From Methanosphaera sp. (GTDB lineage: Archaea > Methanobacteriota > Methanobacteria > Methanobacteriales > Methanobacteriaceae), in NCBI GenBank assembly GCA_017430835.1, contig JAFRMD010000033.1, forward strand, positions 1 to 57,291: 57,291 nt of DNA, given 5' to 3'. Below are positions 27,343-37,968 of this stretch, piece by piece. The first letter of the stretch is position 1. Each line of letters starts with the position of its first letter. The notes under the pieces are model-generated. The model was not told the DNA's origin. It did not search any database and saw only the letters and a program-made list of their open reading frames with translations. A program made the translations under genes and the position numbers.

Positions 27343-27457
27343 ACAAAATGTAAATAAAATTCATTAATTTTTTCTTTTGTTTTTAATAACATTAAGAAAA
27401 ATTTCAAAAAATATCTATTTCTAAAAAAAGTAAAACTAAAGATTAAAACAATTTAAC

Positions 27458-28291
27458 TTATTCTATATATTTACTTCGCAATAATTTAATTTCTTCTTTA
27501 TAACCTGAAACATCATTAGGAGTTTCCAGGAAGAAAGGAAGATTTTTAAAGTTCTTATTATTTATTATTTCAACAATAGCTTCTAAACCCAATTCACCCT
27601 GACCAATTTTCTCATGCCTATCTTTATGACTGTTTAAACCGAACTTACTGTCATTTAAATGAATTGCTTTTAATCTATCCAGTCCAATAATTGAATCAAA
27701 ATCATCAATTACACCATCGAGATTATTTTTAATATCATATCCACCATCATATACATGGCAAGTATCTAAACAAACGCCAACTTTCTCATCAAGTTCAACA
27801 TTATCAATAATTGATTTCAATTCCTCAAAACTACTGCCAATCTCAGTACCTTTACCAGCCATAGTCTCAAGTAATAGGGTTGTTTTCATATCTTCATGAA
27901 TAAGGCTGTTTAAAGAATCACATATTAATTCAATACCTTTTTCTACCCCTTGACCAACATGACTACCAGGATGAAAATTGTATAAATTATTAGGAAGTTG
28001 ATCTAATCGTTTCAAATCATCCTCAAATATCTCATAAGCATTATTTCTAGTTTTTTCAGATTTGGAAGCTAAATTGATTATATAAGGGGCATGAGCTAAA
28101 ATGACATTAATGTCACTATTATTCATTAAATCTTCTAATTTTTCAATGTCTTCAGAATCTAAAGGTTTGGCCTTACCTCCTCTAGGACTTCTAGGAAAAA
28201 ATTGGAAAGTATTTGCGTCAATACTAATAGCTTCTAAAGCTATATTTTCAAAACCTTTATTAATTGATAAATGAGCACCAATAGTAAACAT
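27458..28291 (-). CDS. nfo: Endonuclease IV
   Basis: Nfo cuts DNA at abasic sites in base excision repair. The 277-residue TIM-barrel protein begins FTIGAHLSINKGFENIA, has FFPRSPRGGKAK, then NFHPGSHVGQG, LETMAGKGTEIG, CLDTCHVYDGGYDI and HLNDSKFGLNSHKDRHEKIGQG. These supply the trinuclear zinc ligands. The start ATG follows AAAAGGAGAATACT. It is divergent from the epimerase gene. Confidence 0.93.
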   Translation of the reverse strand: MFTIGAHLSINKGFENIALEAISIDANTFQFFPRSPRGGKAKPLDSEDIEKLEDLMNNSDINVILAHAPYIINLASKSEKTRNNAYEIFEDDLKRLDQLPNNLYNFHPGSHVGQGVEKGIELICDSLNSLIHEDMKTTLLLETMAGKGTEIGSSFEELKSIIDNVELDEKVGVCLDTCHVYDGGYDIKNNLDGVIDDFDSIIGLDRLKAIHLNDSKFGLNSHKDRHEKIGQGELGLEAIVEIINNKNFKNLPFFLETPNDVSGYKEEIKLLRSKYIE

Positions 28292-28373
28292 AGTATTCTC
28301 CTTTTAAATTCTTGTTAAAATATTAATATGATTAGATATATAACTTTATATATTATAAAATTAGGGATTTGTT

Positions 28374-29315
28374 ATGGAAACAAAAAAAATATTAGTTACT
28401 GGAGGAGCAGGATTTATTGGTACAAATCTTGTAAATGAATTAAGAAGTAGAGGTCATGAAGTCATCGCAGCAGACTTACTAAACAATGACCGTGAAGATT
28501 ATGTTAGAACCGATGTTAGATATTACCGACAATTGGAACGTACTTTCGAGGAAAACGGGCCTTTTGATTATGTTTACCACTTAGCTGCTGAATATGGACG
28601 ATGGAATGGAGAAGCATATTATGAAAATCTTTGGCAAACAAATGTAATAGGAACTAAAAACATTCTAAGATTACAAGAAAAAAACAAATTCAGAATGATT
28701 TTTTTCTCGTCAGCAGAAGTATATGGTGATTACACTGGCAAAATGTCTGAAGATGTAATGATAAACAATCCAATTAAGGATACTTACCAAATGAATGATT
28801 ATGCAATTAGTAAATGGAGTGGAGAACTAATGTGTATGAATTCAGCAAAAATGTTTGGATCAGAAATAGTAAGAGTCAGGCCAGTAAATTGTTATGGTCC
28901 AGGGGAACATTACACACCTTACAGAGGATTCATACCAAAATTCACCTACTTGGCATTACATGACAAACCATACACAGTTTACAAGGGACATAAGAGAATC
29001 ATTGATTATGTTGGAGATACGGCAAGAACCTTTGCAAACATTGTTGATAATTTCATACCTGGAGAAGCATATAATATTGGCGGAAATCAAGAATGGGAAA
29101 TGGATATAAAAGAATATTCTGATTTAATTCTTGAAGCTACAGGACGCGATGATAGTAAAGTAACTTATGAAGAAGCAGAACCTTTCACAACAAAAATAAA
29201 AACAATGGATTTTTCAAAATCTATAAAAGATTTAAAACATGATCCTAAAGTAAAACCGAAAGAAGGAATTAAAAAAACAGTTGAATGGATGAAATGGTAT
29301 TACAGATTAGAATAA
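28374..29315 (+). CDS. NAD-dependent sugar epimerase/dehydratase
   Basis: A 313-residue extended SDR enzyme acting on nucleotide sugars. The NAD-binding motif is VTGGAGFIGTNLV and the catalytic pair is in YAISKW (Tyr-x3-Lys). FSSAEVYG supplies the catalytic Ser region, and RPVNCYGPGE is typical of the family. The substrate (UDP- or dTDP-sugar) cannot be decided. It is followed by two glycosyltransferase genes, so surface or pseudomurein glycan synthesis is the probable role. Confidence 0.85.
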   Translation: METKKILVTGGAGFIGTNLVNELRSRGHEVIAADLLNNDREDYVRTDVRYYRQLERTFEENGPFDYVYHLAAEYGRWNGEAYYENLWQTNVIGTKNILRLQEKNKFRMIFFSSAEVYGDYTGKMSEDVMINNPIKDTYQMNDYAISKWSGELMCMNSAKMFGSEIVRVRPVNCYGPGEHYTPYRGFIPKFTYLALHDKPYTVYKGHKRIIDYVGDTARTFANIVDNFIPGEAYNIGGNQEWEMDIKEYSDLILEATGRDDSKVTYEEAEPFTTKIKTMDFSKSIKDLKHDPKVKPKEGIKKTVEWMKWYYRLE

Positions 29316-29333
29316 TTACTATTTTTTCTGTTT

Positions 29334-30455
29334 TTATATTTCATTAATTATTTTTCTCAACTTTTTACCTATACTATCTTTTGTATAATTTTTTGATTGA
29401 TTATATCCCTCTATTTTTAACTTTTCATACAATTGATTGTCTTCAAATAATTTTAACAAACATTCACTTAATTTCACATAATCTTTTGGAGGATAAAATA
29501 AACCACCTTTTCTACCACTAGCTTCAACGACCGGAGGAATTTCAGCAGCTACAAATGGAGTTTTAAGGGATAAAGCTTCAATAACAACAATTCCAAAGCC
29601 TTCTACAATACTTGGAAGACAAAAAATATCTGAGGAATTAATTACCTTAAGAACATCATCATGTTCTTCAACAAAACCATAAAATTCAATATTATCTTTT
29701 AAACCTAAATTGTTTGTCAATGTTTTAAGGTCCTCTTCAAGTGGTCCAGTACCAATAATTTTACATCTAATTTCTGGTATGGATTTTTTAACAAGTGACA
29801 CGGCATTAATGAGGTCTTCAACCCGTTTATAATCAACTAGTCTGGCAACACAGGATATTGTAGGATAACTAAATTTTGGCGATTCTATCTGCTTAAAATC
29901 AACTATATTGTGTACTGTAATCATTTTTTCTTCAGGGAAGAATTTTTTCAGATTATTTTTAGTGTAATCCGATACTGGCAATATTAAATCAATATCCTGT
30001 TTGAGGAAGTATCTTTCAAGTATTTCACCAAATAACCCTGCTATGCCTATAGTTTTTATCCATCTGTCTATCCACACGTCATGATATCTTGCAACAATCT
30101 TTGAATTAATTTTATTTGCAATCTTTAACGCAACAGGATATGTGATAAAATTATATCCAATAACAACATCAATATTTTCTAGTTTTTTTCCAATATTGTA
30201 TGAATCCTTCATAAACATCAATCGTTTGAATAATGAACCTTTCTGAGTATATCCCCGTTCAGGACCGCAACAAATAACATGAATCTGATCTATATCAAAT
30301 TCATTATCATTTTTTTCATATCGTGAACAGATAACTGTAACGTTATGTTCTTTTGACAATTCTTGAGCTTCATTGTATGAAGCAACTTCTACTCCTCCCT
30401 TGATTTCTAACTTTGAGCTATGTGGAAAGTATTCTGTAACTATGCATATGTTCAT
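29334..30455 (-). CDS. Glycosyltransferase family 4
   Basis: A 373-residue GT-B glycosyltransferase. The N-terminal domain starts MNICIVTEYFPHSSK; the acceptor side has GGVEVASYNEAQEL. The donor domain contains SCVARLVDYKRVEDLI, GTGPLEEDL and the family's EX7E-like ending PSIVEGFGIVVIEALSLKTP. ATG 30455, with AGGAGAATTATCG upstream, is chosen; the frame extends to 30632 but those residues do not fit the family. It probably adds a sugar to a lipid or surface glycan. Confidence 0.85.
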   Translation of the reverse strand: MNICIVTEYFPHSSKLEIKGGVEVASYNEAQELSKEHNVTVICSRYEKNDNEFDIDQIHVICCGPERGYTQKGSLFKRLMFMKDSYNIGKKLENIDVVIGYNFITYPVALKIANKINSKIVARYHDVWIDRWIKTIGIAGLFGEILERYFLKQDIDLILPVSDYTKNNLKKFFPEEKMITVHNIVDFKQIESPKFSYPTISCVARLVDYKRVEDLINAVSLVKKSIPEIRCKIIGTGPLEEDLKTLTNNLGLKDNIEFYGFVEEHDDVLKVINSSDIFCLPSIVEGFGIVVIEALSLKTPFVAAEIPPVVEASGRKGGLFYPPKDYVKLSECLLKLFEDNQLYEKLKIEGYNQSKNYTKDSIGKKLRKIINEI

Positions 30456-30665
30456 CGATAATTCTCCTAAAAAAATGTTGTCAATAGCAAATATAATTAA
30501 TTCTTTATTATTTATCATTTTTAAATTATATTCATTGTCTGAAAAACTATAATCATGTTTAATTATTAAAAAATTATAATAATCTAGAAATATAGAATTA
30601 TTGTATATATTAATGTTACAATAAATTAACATTTTTTCATGATTTTTTGGAGTTGTACAAATAAA

Positions 30666-31526
30666 ATGACCAAAGTTGCAGTTTTATTACCTGCATATAA
30701 TGAAGAAGTAGCTATTGCAAGTATGATATTGTTGTCTTCAGAATATGCAGATGAGGTAATTGTAATAGATGATGGTAGTTCCGACAGAACTAGGGAAGTA
30801 TCTCAGATGGCTGGAGCTACTGTTTTATATCATAATGTTAATAAGGGAAAAGGTGTAGCATTAAAAACTGGTTTTGAATATGCTAAAAATTTTGACATTG
30901 TAGTAACAATTGACGCTGACGGTCAACATAATCCTTCAGAAATACCAATATTAATAAAACCTATCTTGGATGGTGAAGCAGATATTGTAAATGGAAGCCG
31001 TTACTTAAATAATCAAGATACCAGCACTCCAAAATACCGTCGTGTTGGACAATCAGTTCTTGATACAGCTACTAATATTGCATCAGGAATAAAATTAACA
31101 GATTCTCAAAGTGGTTTTAGGGCATTTTCATCAGAGTCCATTCAAAGTTTTAACTTTGATTCAGAAGGATTTGGAATAGAAAGTGACATGCTGATAGAAG
31201 CAGCTGAAAATAATTTGCGAATTGTTGAAGTAGAAATTACCGTTCGTTATGATGTTAACACTACAACTGCTAATCCTGTTGTTCAAGGTTTAACAGTTCT
31301 TTTAAGAGTTCTAGAATTAATGCGTTTTAACAGACCATTGTATTATTATGGTATTAGTGGTGCTATAATAATGTTTTTTGGTATATTAATTTACTTCACA
31401 CTCAAATCAACACTTTATTCAACTAATATATATTTGATGTCTGTGAGTGTTTTTGTTATGTTAATGGGTTTTGTTTTAATAATGTCTGGTTTATTCACAG
31501 AGTATTTAAATCGTTTTAAAAAATAA
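30666..31526 (+). CDS. Glycosyltransferase family 2 (DPM/DPG-synthase like) with two C-terminal membrane helices
   Basis: A 286-residue enzyme. The GT-A domain has LLPAYNEEVAIASMI, VIDDGSSDRTREV and the metal-binding TIDADGQHNPSEI. Two hydrophobic segments follow in the last 60 residues. Such enzymes transfer a sugar onto a polyprenyl phosphate. ATG 30666 is chosen from the family start (TKVAVLLPAYNEE); GGAG is 14 nt upstream, longer than usual, and ATG 30639 is in frame. It is divergent from the GT4 gene. Confidence 0.82.
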   Translation: MTKVAVLLPAYNEEVAIASMILLSSEYADEVIVIDDGSSDRTREVSQMAGATVLYHNVNKGKGVALKTGFEYAKNFDIVVTIDADGQHNPSEIPILIKPILDGEADIVNGSRYLNNQDTSTPKYRRVGQSVLDTATNIASGIKLTDSQSGFRAFSSESIQSFNFDSEGFGIESDMLIEAAENNLRIVEVEITVRYDVNTTTANPVVQGLTVLLRVLELMRFNRPLYYYGISGAIIMFFGILIYFTLKSTLYSTNIYLMSVSVFVMLMGFVLIMSGLFTEYLNRFKK

Positions 31527-31615
31527 TTTAACTGGAATAAGTTTTGAATTAAACAAACTTTATTACTTAGAAAAAGTATAACTATTTATATATTATAAAC
31601 TAATGGAGTATTATT

Positions 31616-32392
31616 ATGGATTTTAAAGAATATGAAGGTAAAGTAATATTTATTGGTGCAGGTCCGGGAGATCCTGAACTTATTACTGTAAAAGGTGCGG
31701 AAGCAATTAAAAACTCTGATGTAATCATATATGCTGGTTCTTTAGTTAACCCGGCAGTACTTGAAATTGCAAAAGATGATGCAAAGATATATGATAGTGC
31801 TGAAATGAATTTGGAAGAAATTATCAAAGTTATTAAAGAAGCACATGATGAAAATAAAGTTATTGCAAGAGTACATACTGGAGATCCTGCAATTTATGGT
31901 GCTATTGCAGAACAGATTAATCAATTAAAAGAATTGGATATTGGATACACTATTATTCCTGGAGTAAGTAGTTTATTTGGAACTGCTGCAGCATTGGAAT
32001 CACAGTTAACTTTGCCTGAAGTTTCTCAAACAATTATTATTACAAGACCTGAAGGTAGGACACCCAAACCATCAAAAGAAGCTTTATGTAAATTGGCATC
32101 ACATAACGCTACTATGTGTATCTTCTTAGGTATTCATATGATTGATGATGTTGTTACAGAATTATTAAAAGAATATGATGAGAATACTCCAGTTGCTGTA
32201 GTTAAAAAAGCAACATGGCCTGATCAGGAAATTGTAAGGGGTAATTTAACAAATATTGCAGATAAAGTTCATGAAGCTGGATTTACAAAAACAGCTATGA
32301 TTGTTGTTGGAGATGTTCTAGATCAACAAAGTGGAGAACAATCCAAATTATATGACCCTAAATTTGCACATATGTACAGAGATGCTCAATAG
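31616..32392 (+). CDS. cbiF: Cobalt-precorrin-4 C11-methyltransferase
   Basis: CbiF/CobM methylates the corrin ring at C11 in the anaerobic cobalamin pathway. The 258-residue protein has the family motifs VIFIGAGPGDPELITVKG, VHTGDPAIYGAI and IPGVSSLFGTAAAL, and ends with VVGDVL. Methanogens need corrinoid for methyl transfer, including methanol use. It stands alone; the start ATG follows TGGAGTATTATT. It ends in TAG. The 32393-32611 spacer is T-rich. Confidence 0.93.
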   Translation: MDFKEYEGKVIFIGAGPGDPELITVKGAEAIKNSDVIIYAGSLVNPAVLEIAKDDAKIYDSAEMNLEEIIKVIKEAHDENKVIARVHTGDPAIYGAIAEQINQLKELDIGYTIIPGVSSLFGTAAALESQLTLPEVSQTIIITRPEGRTPKPSKEALCKLASHNATMCIFLGIHMIDDVVTELLKEYDENTPVAVVKKATWPDQEIVRGNLTNIADKVHEAGFTKTAMIVVGDVLDQQSGEQSKLYDPKFAHMYRDAQ

Positions 32393-32611
32393 TGTCTCAT
32401 CAACTATTTTTTTTACAATATTATTGTTCTTATTATTTGACAAAATACTATTCTATTATACAAAAAAATTTAAACAGTATTTATTTCCAGATTTCTTTTA
32501 AAACTAGACTCTTTTATTGAAAATAGCGTATTATATTAGAATCTGTGAAAATGTGAATAAATATATAAAATTAGAGACTTTTTATTTTAAAATAAAAAAA
32601 TTTAAAGGAGA

Positions 32612-33637
32612 TTAGTTTAGTTTTTCGTCTCTTAAGTCGATTGTATCATGGAGGTCTGGTCCGGTGGATATGATTGTGATAGGAACTCCTATGCTTTTTT
32701 CAATATCCTCAATGTAATCTTTAGCTTCTTGGGATAAGTCTTCATATTTATTAACTTTTTCACATTCTGGATATAATCTGTCAATACAGGTTAATGCCAC
32801 TTGGGTAGCTCCATTAATCATACATGAACGTTTTGCGAATTCTTTATCAAACAATCCGACTCTTCTTTTACGTCCTGTTACAACACCATATTCTTCTATT
32901 CCCATTTTTTCTGCTTCTTCAGGTGATATTTCGGTTGGGAATGGTCCTTCTCCTACTCTTGTTGTGTATGCTTTGAAAATTACTACAACTTCATCTATTT
33001 TTGTAGGTCCTACACCTACATCTGCTGCTGCTGTACTAGCACATGTATCTTTGCTGGTAACGAATGGATAAGTACCATAGTATAATGATAAACCAAATCC
33101 TTGTGATCCTTCTATGAAGACATCTTTACCTTCATCAATTGCTTTGTTAACTTCTGTTGGGACATCCGTAATGTAATTTTCAAGTTCTGGAACATCTTTC
33201 GCATAATCAATTGTTCTGTTGATACGATCAGCGTTTGCAGGTCCGCAACCACTTCCTGTTGTTCCAATCTTTTTAGATAAATATGATGAATCTTTGTCTG
33301 CTTGTGTGTGTTTGTCTGTTATTATTGCACAGTTTGCATCCATGAATGTTCTTCCTTCTACTTCATATTTATTCAAGTATTCTAATTCATGTTTGAAAAC
33401 ATCTGGATTAACTAATACTCCAGCACCTATTAATAATCTTGCATCTGTATTGAAGAAACCTGAAGGGGTTAATCTTAATCCGTATTTTTCCCCATCACAT
33501 TCTACAGAGTGGCCTGCATTTGGTCCTACACCTGCTCTAGCAATTATTTCGGGTTTATCTTTGGTACAGAAGTAGGTTATACATTTACCTTTACCTTCGT
33601 CTCCCCATTGTCCACCAACTAATATGGTACATGTCAT
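32612..33637 (-). CDS. purA: Adenylosuccinate synthetase
   Basis: PurA joins IMP and aspartate with GTP in AMP synthesis. It is 341 residues long, the short archaeal form. It begins [17 protein letters not shown] (P-loop), then [26 protein letters not shown] and [17 protein letters not shown]. The start ATG follows AAAGGAGAT. Monocistronic as far as can be seen. Confidence 0.95.
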   Translation of the reverse strand: MTCTILVGGQWGDEGKGKCITYFCTKDKPEIIARAGVGPNAGHSVECDGEKYGLRLTPSGFFNTDARLLIGAGVLVNPDVFKHELEYLNKYEVEGRTFMDANCAIITDKHTQADKDSSYLSKKIGTTGSGCGPANADRINRTIDYAKDVPELENYITDVPTEVNKAIDEGKDVFIEGSQGFGLSLYYGTYPFVTSKDTCASTAAADVGVGPTKIDEVVVIFKAYTTRVGEGPFPTEISPEEAEKMGIEEYGVVTGRKRRVGLFDKEFAKRSCMINGATQVALTCIDRLYPECEKVNKYEDLSQEAKDYIEDIEKSIGVPITIISTGPDLHDTIDLRDEKLN

Positions 33638-33810
33638 AAAAAATCGTATCTCCTTTATATGATATATTTACTAAAAAAATGATTTTAAAAAATTATTAAA
33701 GAATATTTTTTTTTATTCATTTACTGATATTTATCTAAAATATCAAATAAAAACTTTTCTATATTTCATTTTACGGGTTATGTTTTTGACTAATTAGATA
33801 GTTTTCCTTA

Positions 33811-34677
33811 TTATAATTCTGAGTTAAGGTAATTATTTAGTTTTTCTAGTAGTCCTGGTTTCTTTTCTTCCTCTTCTATGAAATTTTCAGATGTATCTTC
33901 GTATATTCCTTTTCTTGAACTGTAGATGATACTTTTTTCACCTGGAATCATTTGATAAACATTTTTGATTTTTTTGTATCCTTTAATGGTTATAATTATA
34001 CCAATATCCTTGTAGATATTTTTGAATTCTACTTTATCATCCTTTGCTGGATGTGCATCTTTATCGAAGAGCTGTTCATTTTTTGGACTGTTTAACGGAT
34101 GTATTATGGGATCACTTGAGTCTTTAATTGGTGTTATGTAAAATATTATGAAGTCTTCTATGTATCCGATTTTATAAAAATCAAATAGTATGTTGAAAAA
34201 GATATTGCTTGTCATGTGGTTTGTGTGGCTTGTCCAGTCAGAATAATATGTCTTGAATCCCTGTTTAAAAAGATTAACATCTGAATCAAAGTTAGGTTCG
34301 GTTATGTATACAAATTTGCTACTTAGTTTGATTGCGTTGAACATCACTTGTTTTGCTTCTCTTATTCCTGGTAGGTGTTCTAGAAAGTGTATGCATGTCG
34401 TAAATCGGAATTTGTGTGCTGTCAGTGGCGTGTATTTTATTTTTAATACGTCTTGACAGATTACTATATGTTCTCCCTGGAATTCTTCTTCATTTTTTAG
34501 TAATTCGTTGGCTTCTTCTATTTTTTGTGGATCTATGTCAAATCCTATGCCTCTGGTTCCTCTTAATGTGTTAACTCCGAATCTTAGGCTAGCTCCCTGG
34601 CTACATCCAAAATCGAGGAAATCGTAGTCTTGGAAATTTTCAACTTGTTTTGCTATGATGTCTTCTTCATTTCCCAT
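33811..34677 (-). CDS. SAM-dependent methyltransferase-like protein
   Basis: A 288-residue class I methyltransferase-like protein. The SAM-binding motif is LDFGCSQGASLRFG, with the acidic motif II in GIGFDIDPQKI and a motif like CIHFLEHLPG. The target is unknown. The C-terminal 60 residues are charged and not conserved with the core. Weak GTGATT before ATG 34677. Separate from purA by about 170 nt. Confidence 0.75.
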   Translation of the reverse strand: MGNEEDIIAKQVENFQDYDFLDFGCSQGASLRFGVNTLRGTRGIGFDIDPQKIEEANELLKNEEEFQGEHIVICQDVLKIKYTPLTAHKFRFTTCIHFLEHLPGIREAKQVMFNAIKLSSKFVYITEPNFDSDVNLFKQGFKTYYSDWTSHTNHMTSNIFFNILFDFYKIGYIEDFIIFYITPIKDSSDPIIHPLNSPKNEQLFDKDAHPAKDDKVEFKNIYKDIGIIITIKGYKKIKNVYQMIPGEKSIIYSSRKGIYEDTSENFIEEEEKKPGLLEKLNNYLNSEL

Positions 34678-34756
34678 GTAATCACACTTTATTTTTATGG
34701 ATATATCTTTGTGTTTAACTGCTATTATAGTTTCTAGGATAAAAATATATTAATCA

Positions 34757-35305
34757 ATGTTTATTATTATGGAAAAATATTTATATTTTTTATATTATAT
34801 AATTATTTATTTAAAAAAAGATGAGGTTATAAATAATTTTCTTAAAATTATTAGTAAAAATATTATGAAATACTCAGTTGATTATTACTATTTAAAATAC
34901 GAGAAAAATAACAATTTGACACAGTATCAAAAAAACAAAACAAACGTATGGTTTAATAAAAACATATATGCTGAAATTATTAATCAAGAAGACAGGATAT
35001 ATCTGATATTTTATCAAAATAAGTTAGTGGGATTTTTTTCATTCAATTTGTGTGATGAAAAAATAGTTAAAATAGGAAGCATATTTATAGAAAAGGAATA
35101 TCGTTTAAAAGGCTTGGGAAGAGATTTGCTAAATGATATAACTTATTTAGCCAGAAACCATAAAAACAACTACAAATACATTATTGCAAATTCATTTGTA
35201 GAATCAGTGCTGTTCTTTTTCAAAAACGGTTATGAGTTCTGTCGAAAAAATGACAAAATAGAAAATACGGAAAAGACAGTTTTGGTAATGTTTAAAAAAA
35301 TTTGA
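34757..35305 (+). CDS. GNAT family N-acetyltransferase
   Basis: A 182-residue protein. The acetyl-CoA-binding motif A is IGSIFIEKEYRLKGLGRDLLND, with the usual motif B near SVLFFFKNGYEF. The substrate is unknown. The start is uncertain: ATG 34757 and ATG 34769 have no clear ribosome-binding site, so the N-terminal 30 hydrophobic residues may be untranslated. Confidence 0.65.
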   Translation: MFIIMEKYLYFLYYIIIYLKKDEVINNFLKIISKNIMKYSVDYYYLKYEKNNNLTQYQKNKTNVWFNKNIYAEIINQEDRIYLIFYQNKLVGFFSFNLCDEKIVKIGSIFIEKEYRLKGLGRDLLNDITYLARNHKNNYKYIIANSFVESVLFFFKNGYEFCRKNDKIENTEKTVLVMFKKI

Positions 35306-35321
35306 TAGATTACGAAATATT

Positions 35322-37871
35322 TTAAGACCTTTTTTTCTTTCTTTTTCTTTGACTCTGTAAATCTTCAAGAACTCTTTCATTAAGATAATTGCCTTTGTTT
35401 AATTTTGAATAGGAGATTTCATTAATACTTTCGGAATATTTGCGTTCAGGATTGTGTTCACGTAATCTCTGGATATACAATGAAATAATCTTAGATAAGT
35501 ATGTTTCTTTAGTGAATCTTCCATCAATTGTAATCTCTTCAATACCCATTTGTTTTATCTCATCAATTTCATCAATAAGACATAGCATATCATTGTTAAA
35601 GAAATGGCTTTGGTTGTTATAATCAAAATGAATTTTGTATTTTGCCTTGTTTTCCTTATCTTCTAGAACAACATATTCATCTGTTCCAATGTCTAAGTCA
35701 AATCCTTCATTAAGGTTTGAAAAATTATCTTTTGAAACCATGATTTCCTGGTTGCCGTGAACTATAAGTTCTAGTTTGGTATCATATTTTTTAGATTTCT
35801 TTACAAGTTCTGCAATTTCATCCTTGGATAATTCGCTTGAAATTGTTGCACCTTTGAAATTATTTTTATCAAGCATTGCAACACTATAATTGTTCCAAAT
35901 GTTTAGATTATGTGCTCCATATACATTAATGTCAGTAAATGATCGGGATAATGATGGAGAGTCTCCCATTATTGAAATGATAATTCCATCCTTTTTGAGG
36001 GATTTAATAATTATTTTAATGTTATCCAAATCTTCATCACTAGTAAATGCTGAAATAACCCACACTAATTCTTTATCGATTGCTATTTGTGAAGCTGTTC
36101 TTAGTTGTTCTTCTATATTGTTGAAGTAGTCTTCCTTGTTTTTGAATTGATATGAAGGGTCAAAGTATATTTTGTTTAATGGATTTCTGTTGGCAATTGT
36201 TAGTAAATCTATGTTATCTACATATACATTTACTCCAACATAATCAGATTTTTTAACTTTACTTTCATTAAGTTTACATTCTTTGACATAATTTTTAATG
36301 TTCTTCCTAATACTGCCTGCTTCTGAAGGGTTAGGAACAAAATACTCCAATAGTTTTTGTGATGCAATATCTAGTACTCGACGTCTAATGTTATTTATCT
36401 TACCAATAGGCATGAAAACATTGTCAGGTAAATTAGTTACTCTCACATTTTCAACAATAAATGGCGTTTCACCACTTTTTTGCATCTGATTAACAATGGT
36501 TTCCTCATTCAATGGTTTATTAATGGCATCATCAAATTTTCTTTCTGATTTGTAACCAAAACTGATGACTTCATCATTAATTTTAAAACTAACATTAACT
36601 GTCATGCTACGTTTTTTGTTAGCAGAAACATCCATTGATAGGGGGATATGTGGTTTAATAGTTTCTTTCATGTACTGTTTTTGTCTATCATGCAATTCTT
36701 TGGAATAACTGATATAAACCTTGGAACCAACACGAATATCACGAGTAGTCTGAATGTGAATAAAATCATCAGTTTGTTCAACAATTTTGTCAAGATATAT
36801 TCCCCTAATATGATTATTGTGTTTAAAACCGATACCATCACCTTTTCGTAAAACAGGATGATCTTTGCTTTCAAAGTCAATAATCACATCCGTATCCTCA
36901 ATTGACCTGATTCTGCCAAGATATAATCCCTGATGGAAAGAACTTTGACGACCCATTACTTCTCCAGGACTATCATTTAGAATATAACCATTTGTATAAT
37001 AACGATTAAAGATTAAATCCAAATCTTCTTCTAACTTTTTAATCAAATCAGCATGGTCTTTGTTATCCATGTTGTCAATCATTTGTCTATATGCATTAAC
37101 AACAGTAGCAACATAATCTTCAGATTTCAATCGACCTTCAATTTTTAATGATATGACTCCAGCATCGGAAATTTCTTTAACGCCCTTATACGTGGCAAGA
37201 TCATGTGTAGAAATAAGACAACCATTACTTATGCTATGATTATGATATCTTAGTTTATACATTGAACGACAAGGTTGGGCACATGCACCTCGATTTGCAC
37301 TACGACCAGATATAAATGAAGACATGTAACAATCACCAGATATACAGTAACATAAAGAACCATGACCAAATACTTCTAAATCCATCTTAATATTGCCTTC
37401 CTTCAATCTTTGAGACAAACGTTTAATTTCATCTATTTCCATTTCTCTAGGAAGTATAACACGTTTAATCCCTTCATCATGAGCCCATAAAACACTATTA
37501 TAATCACGTAAAGTCATCTGAGTAGATGAATGAACTTCCATTTCAGGAATGAATTTATTAATGAGGTAAACAAGACCGATATCTTGAACAATCACCGCAT
37601 CAACACCAGTTCTATATAAAAACTGAACATATTTTAAAACTTCTAAAACTTCGTCACTATTAAATAATGTGTTTACAGTAACATGAACTGATGAACCGTT
37701 AAGATGGGCATAAGTAACTGCTTTTTCAATCTCTTCCGATGTAAAATTATGAGCAAATGCTCTTGCACCATATCTGTGTCCTCCAATATACACGGCATCT
37801 GCTCCTGCATTAATAGCAACAACTAATATGTCATATGAACCCGCAGGTGCTAATAATTCTGTTAAAACCAT
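35322..37871 (-). CDS. Peptidase U32 family protein (RlhA-like)
   Basis: An 849-residue protein. The N-terminal U32 domain has ELLAPAGSYDILVVAINAGADAVYIGG and the Cys-rich CYCISGDCYMSSFISGRSANRGACAQPCR. The latter resembles the metal or Fe-S site of tRNA/rRNA-hydroxylating U32 proteins such as RlhA and TrhP. A DUF3656-like middle follows. These proteins are now linked to RNA hydroxylation rather than proteolysis, and that role is inferred here. The start ATG follows TTTGGAGAATAAAT. Confidence 0.85.
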   Translation of the reverse strand: MVLTELLAPAGSYDILVVAINAGADAVYIGGHRYGARAFAHNFTSEEIEKAVTYAHLNGSSVHVTVNTLFNSDEVLEVLKYVQFLYRTGVDAVIVQDIGLVYLINKFIPEMEVHSSTQMTLRDYNSVLWAHDEGIKRVILPREMEIDEIKRLSQRLKEGNIKMDLEVFGHGSLCYCISGDCYMSSFISGRSANRGACAQPCRSMYKLRYHNHSISNGCLISTHDLATYKGVKEISDAGVISLKIEGRLKSEDYVATVVNAYRQMIDNMDNKDHADLIKKLEEDLDLIFNRYYTNGYILNDSPGEVMGRQSSFHQGLYLGRIRSIEDTDVIIDFESKDHPVLRKGDGIGFKHNNHIRGIYLDKIVEQTDDFIHIQTTRDIRVGSKVYISYSKELHDRQKQYMKETIKPHIPLSMDVSANKKRSMTVNVSFKINDEVISFGYKSERKFDDAINKPLNEETIVNQMQKSGETPFIVENVRVTNLPDNVFMPIGKINNIRRRVLDIASQKLLEYFVPNPSEAGSIRKNIKNYVKECKLNESKVKKSDYVGVNVYVDNIDLLTIANRNPLNKIYFDPSYQFKNKEDYFNNIEEQLRTASQIAIDKELVWVISAFTSDEDLDNIKIIIKSLKKDGIIISIMGDSPSLSRSFTDINVYGAHNLNIWNNYSVAMLDKNNFKGATISSELSKDEIAELVKKSKKYDTKLELIVHGNQEIMVSKDNFSNLNEGFDLDIGTDEYVVLEDKENKAKYKIHFDYNNQSHFFNNDMLCLIDEIDEIKQMGIEEITIDGRFTKETYLSKIISLYIQRLREHNPERKYSESINEISYSKLNKGNYLNERVLEDLQSQRKRKKKRS

Positions 37872-37968
37872 ATTTATTCTCCAAAGTAGTCATATCATAA
37901 AAATAGTTAGAAAAATGATATATTATAATATATAATCCAAATGGTATAAATATTATATAAATAAGATT

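Noticed and set aside
30456..30632. N-terminal extension of the GT4 glycosyltransferase
   Set aside because: The 59 extra residues do not fit the family and a strong AGGAGA site precedes ATG 30455.
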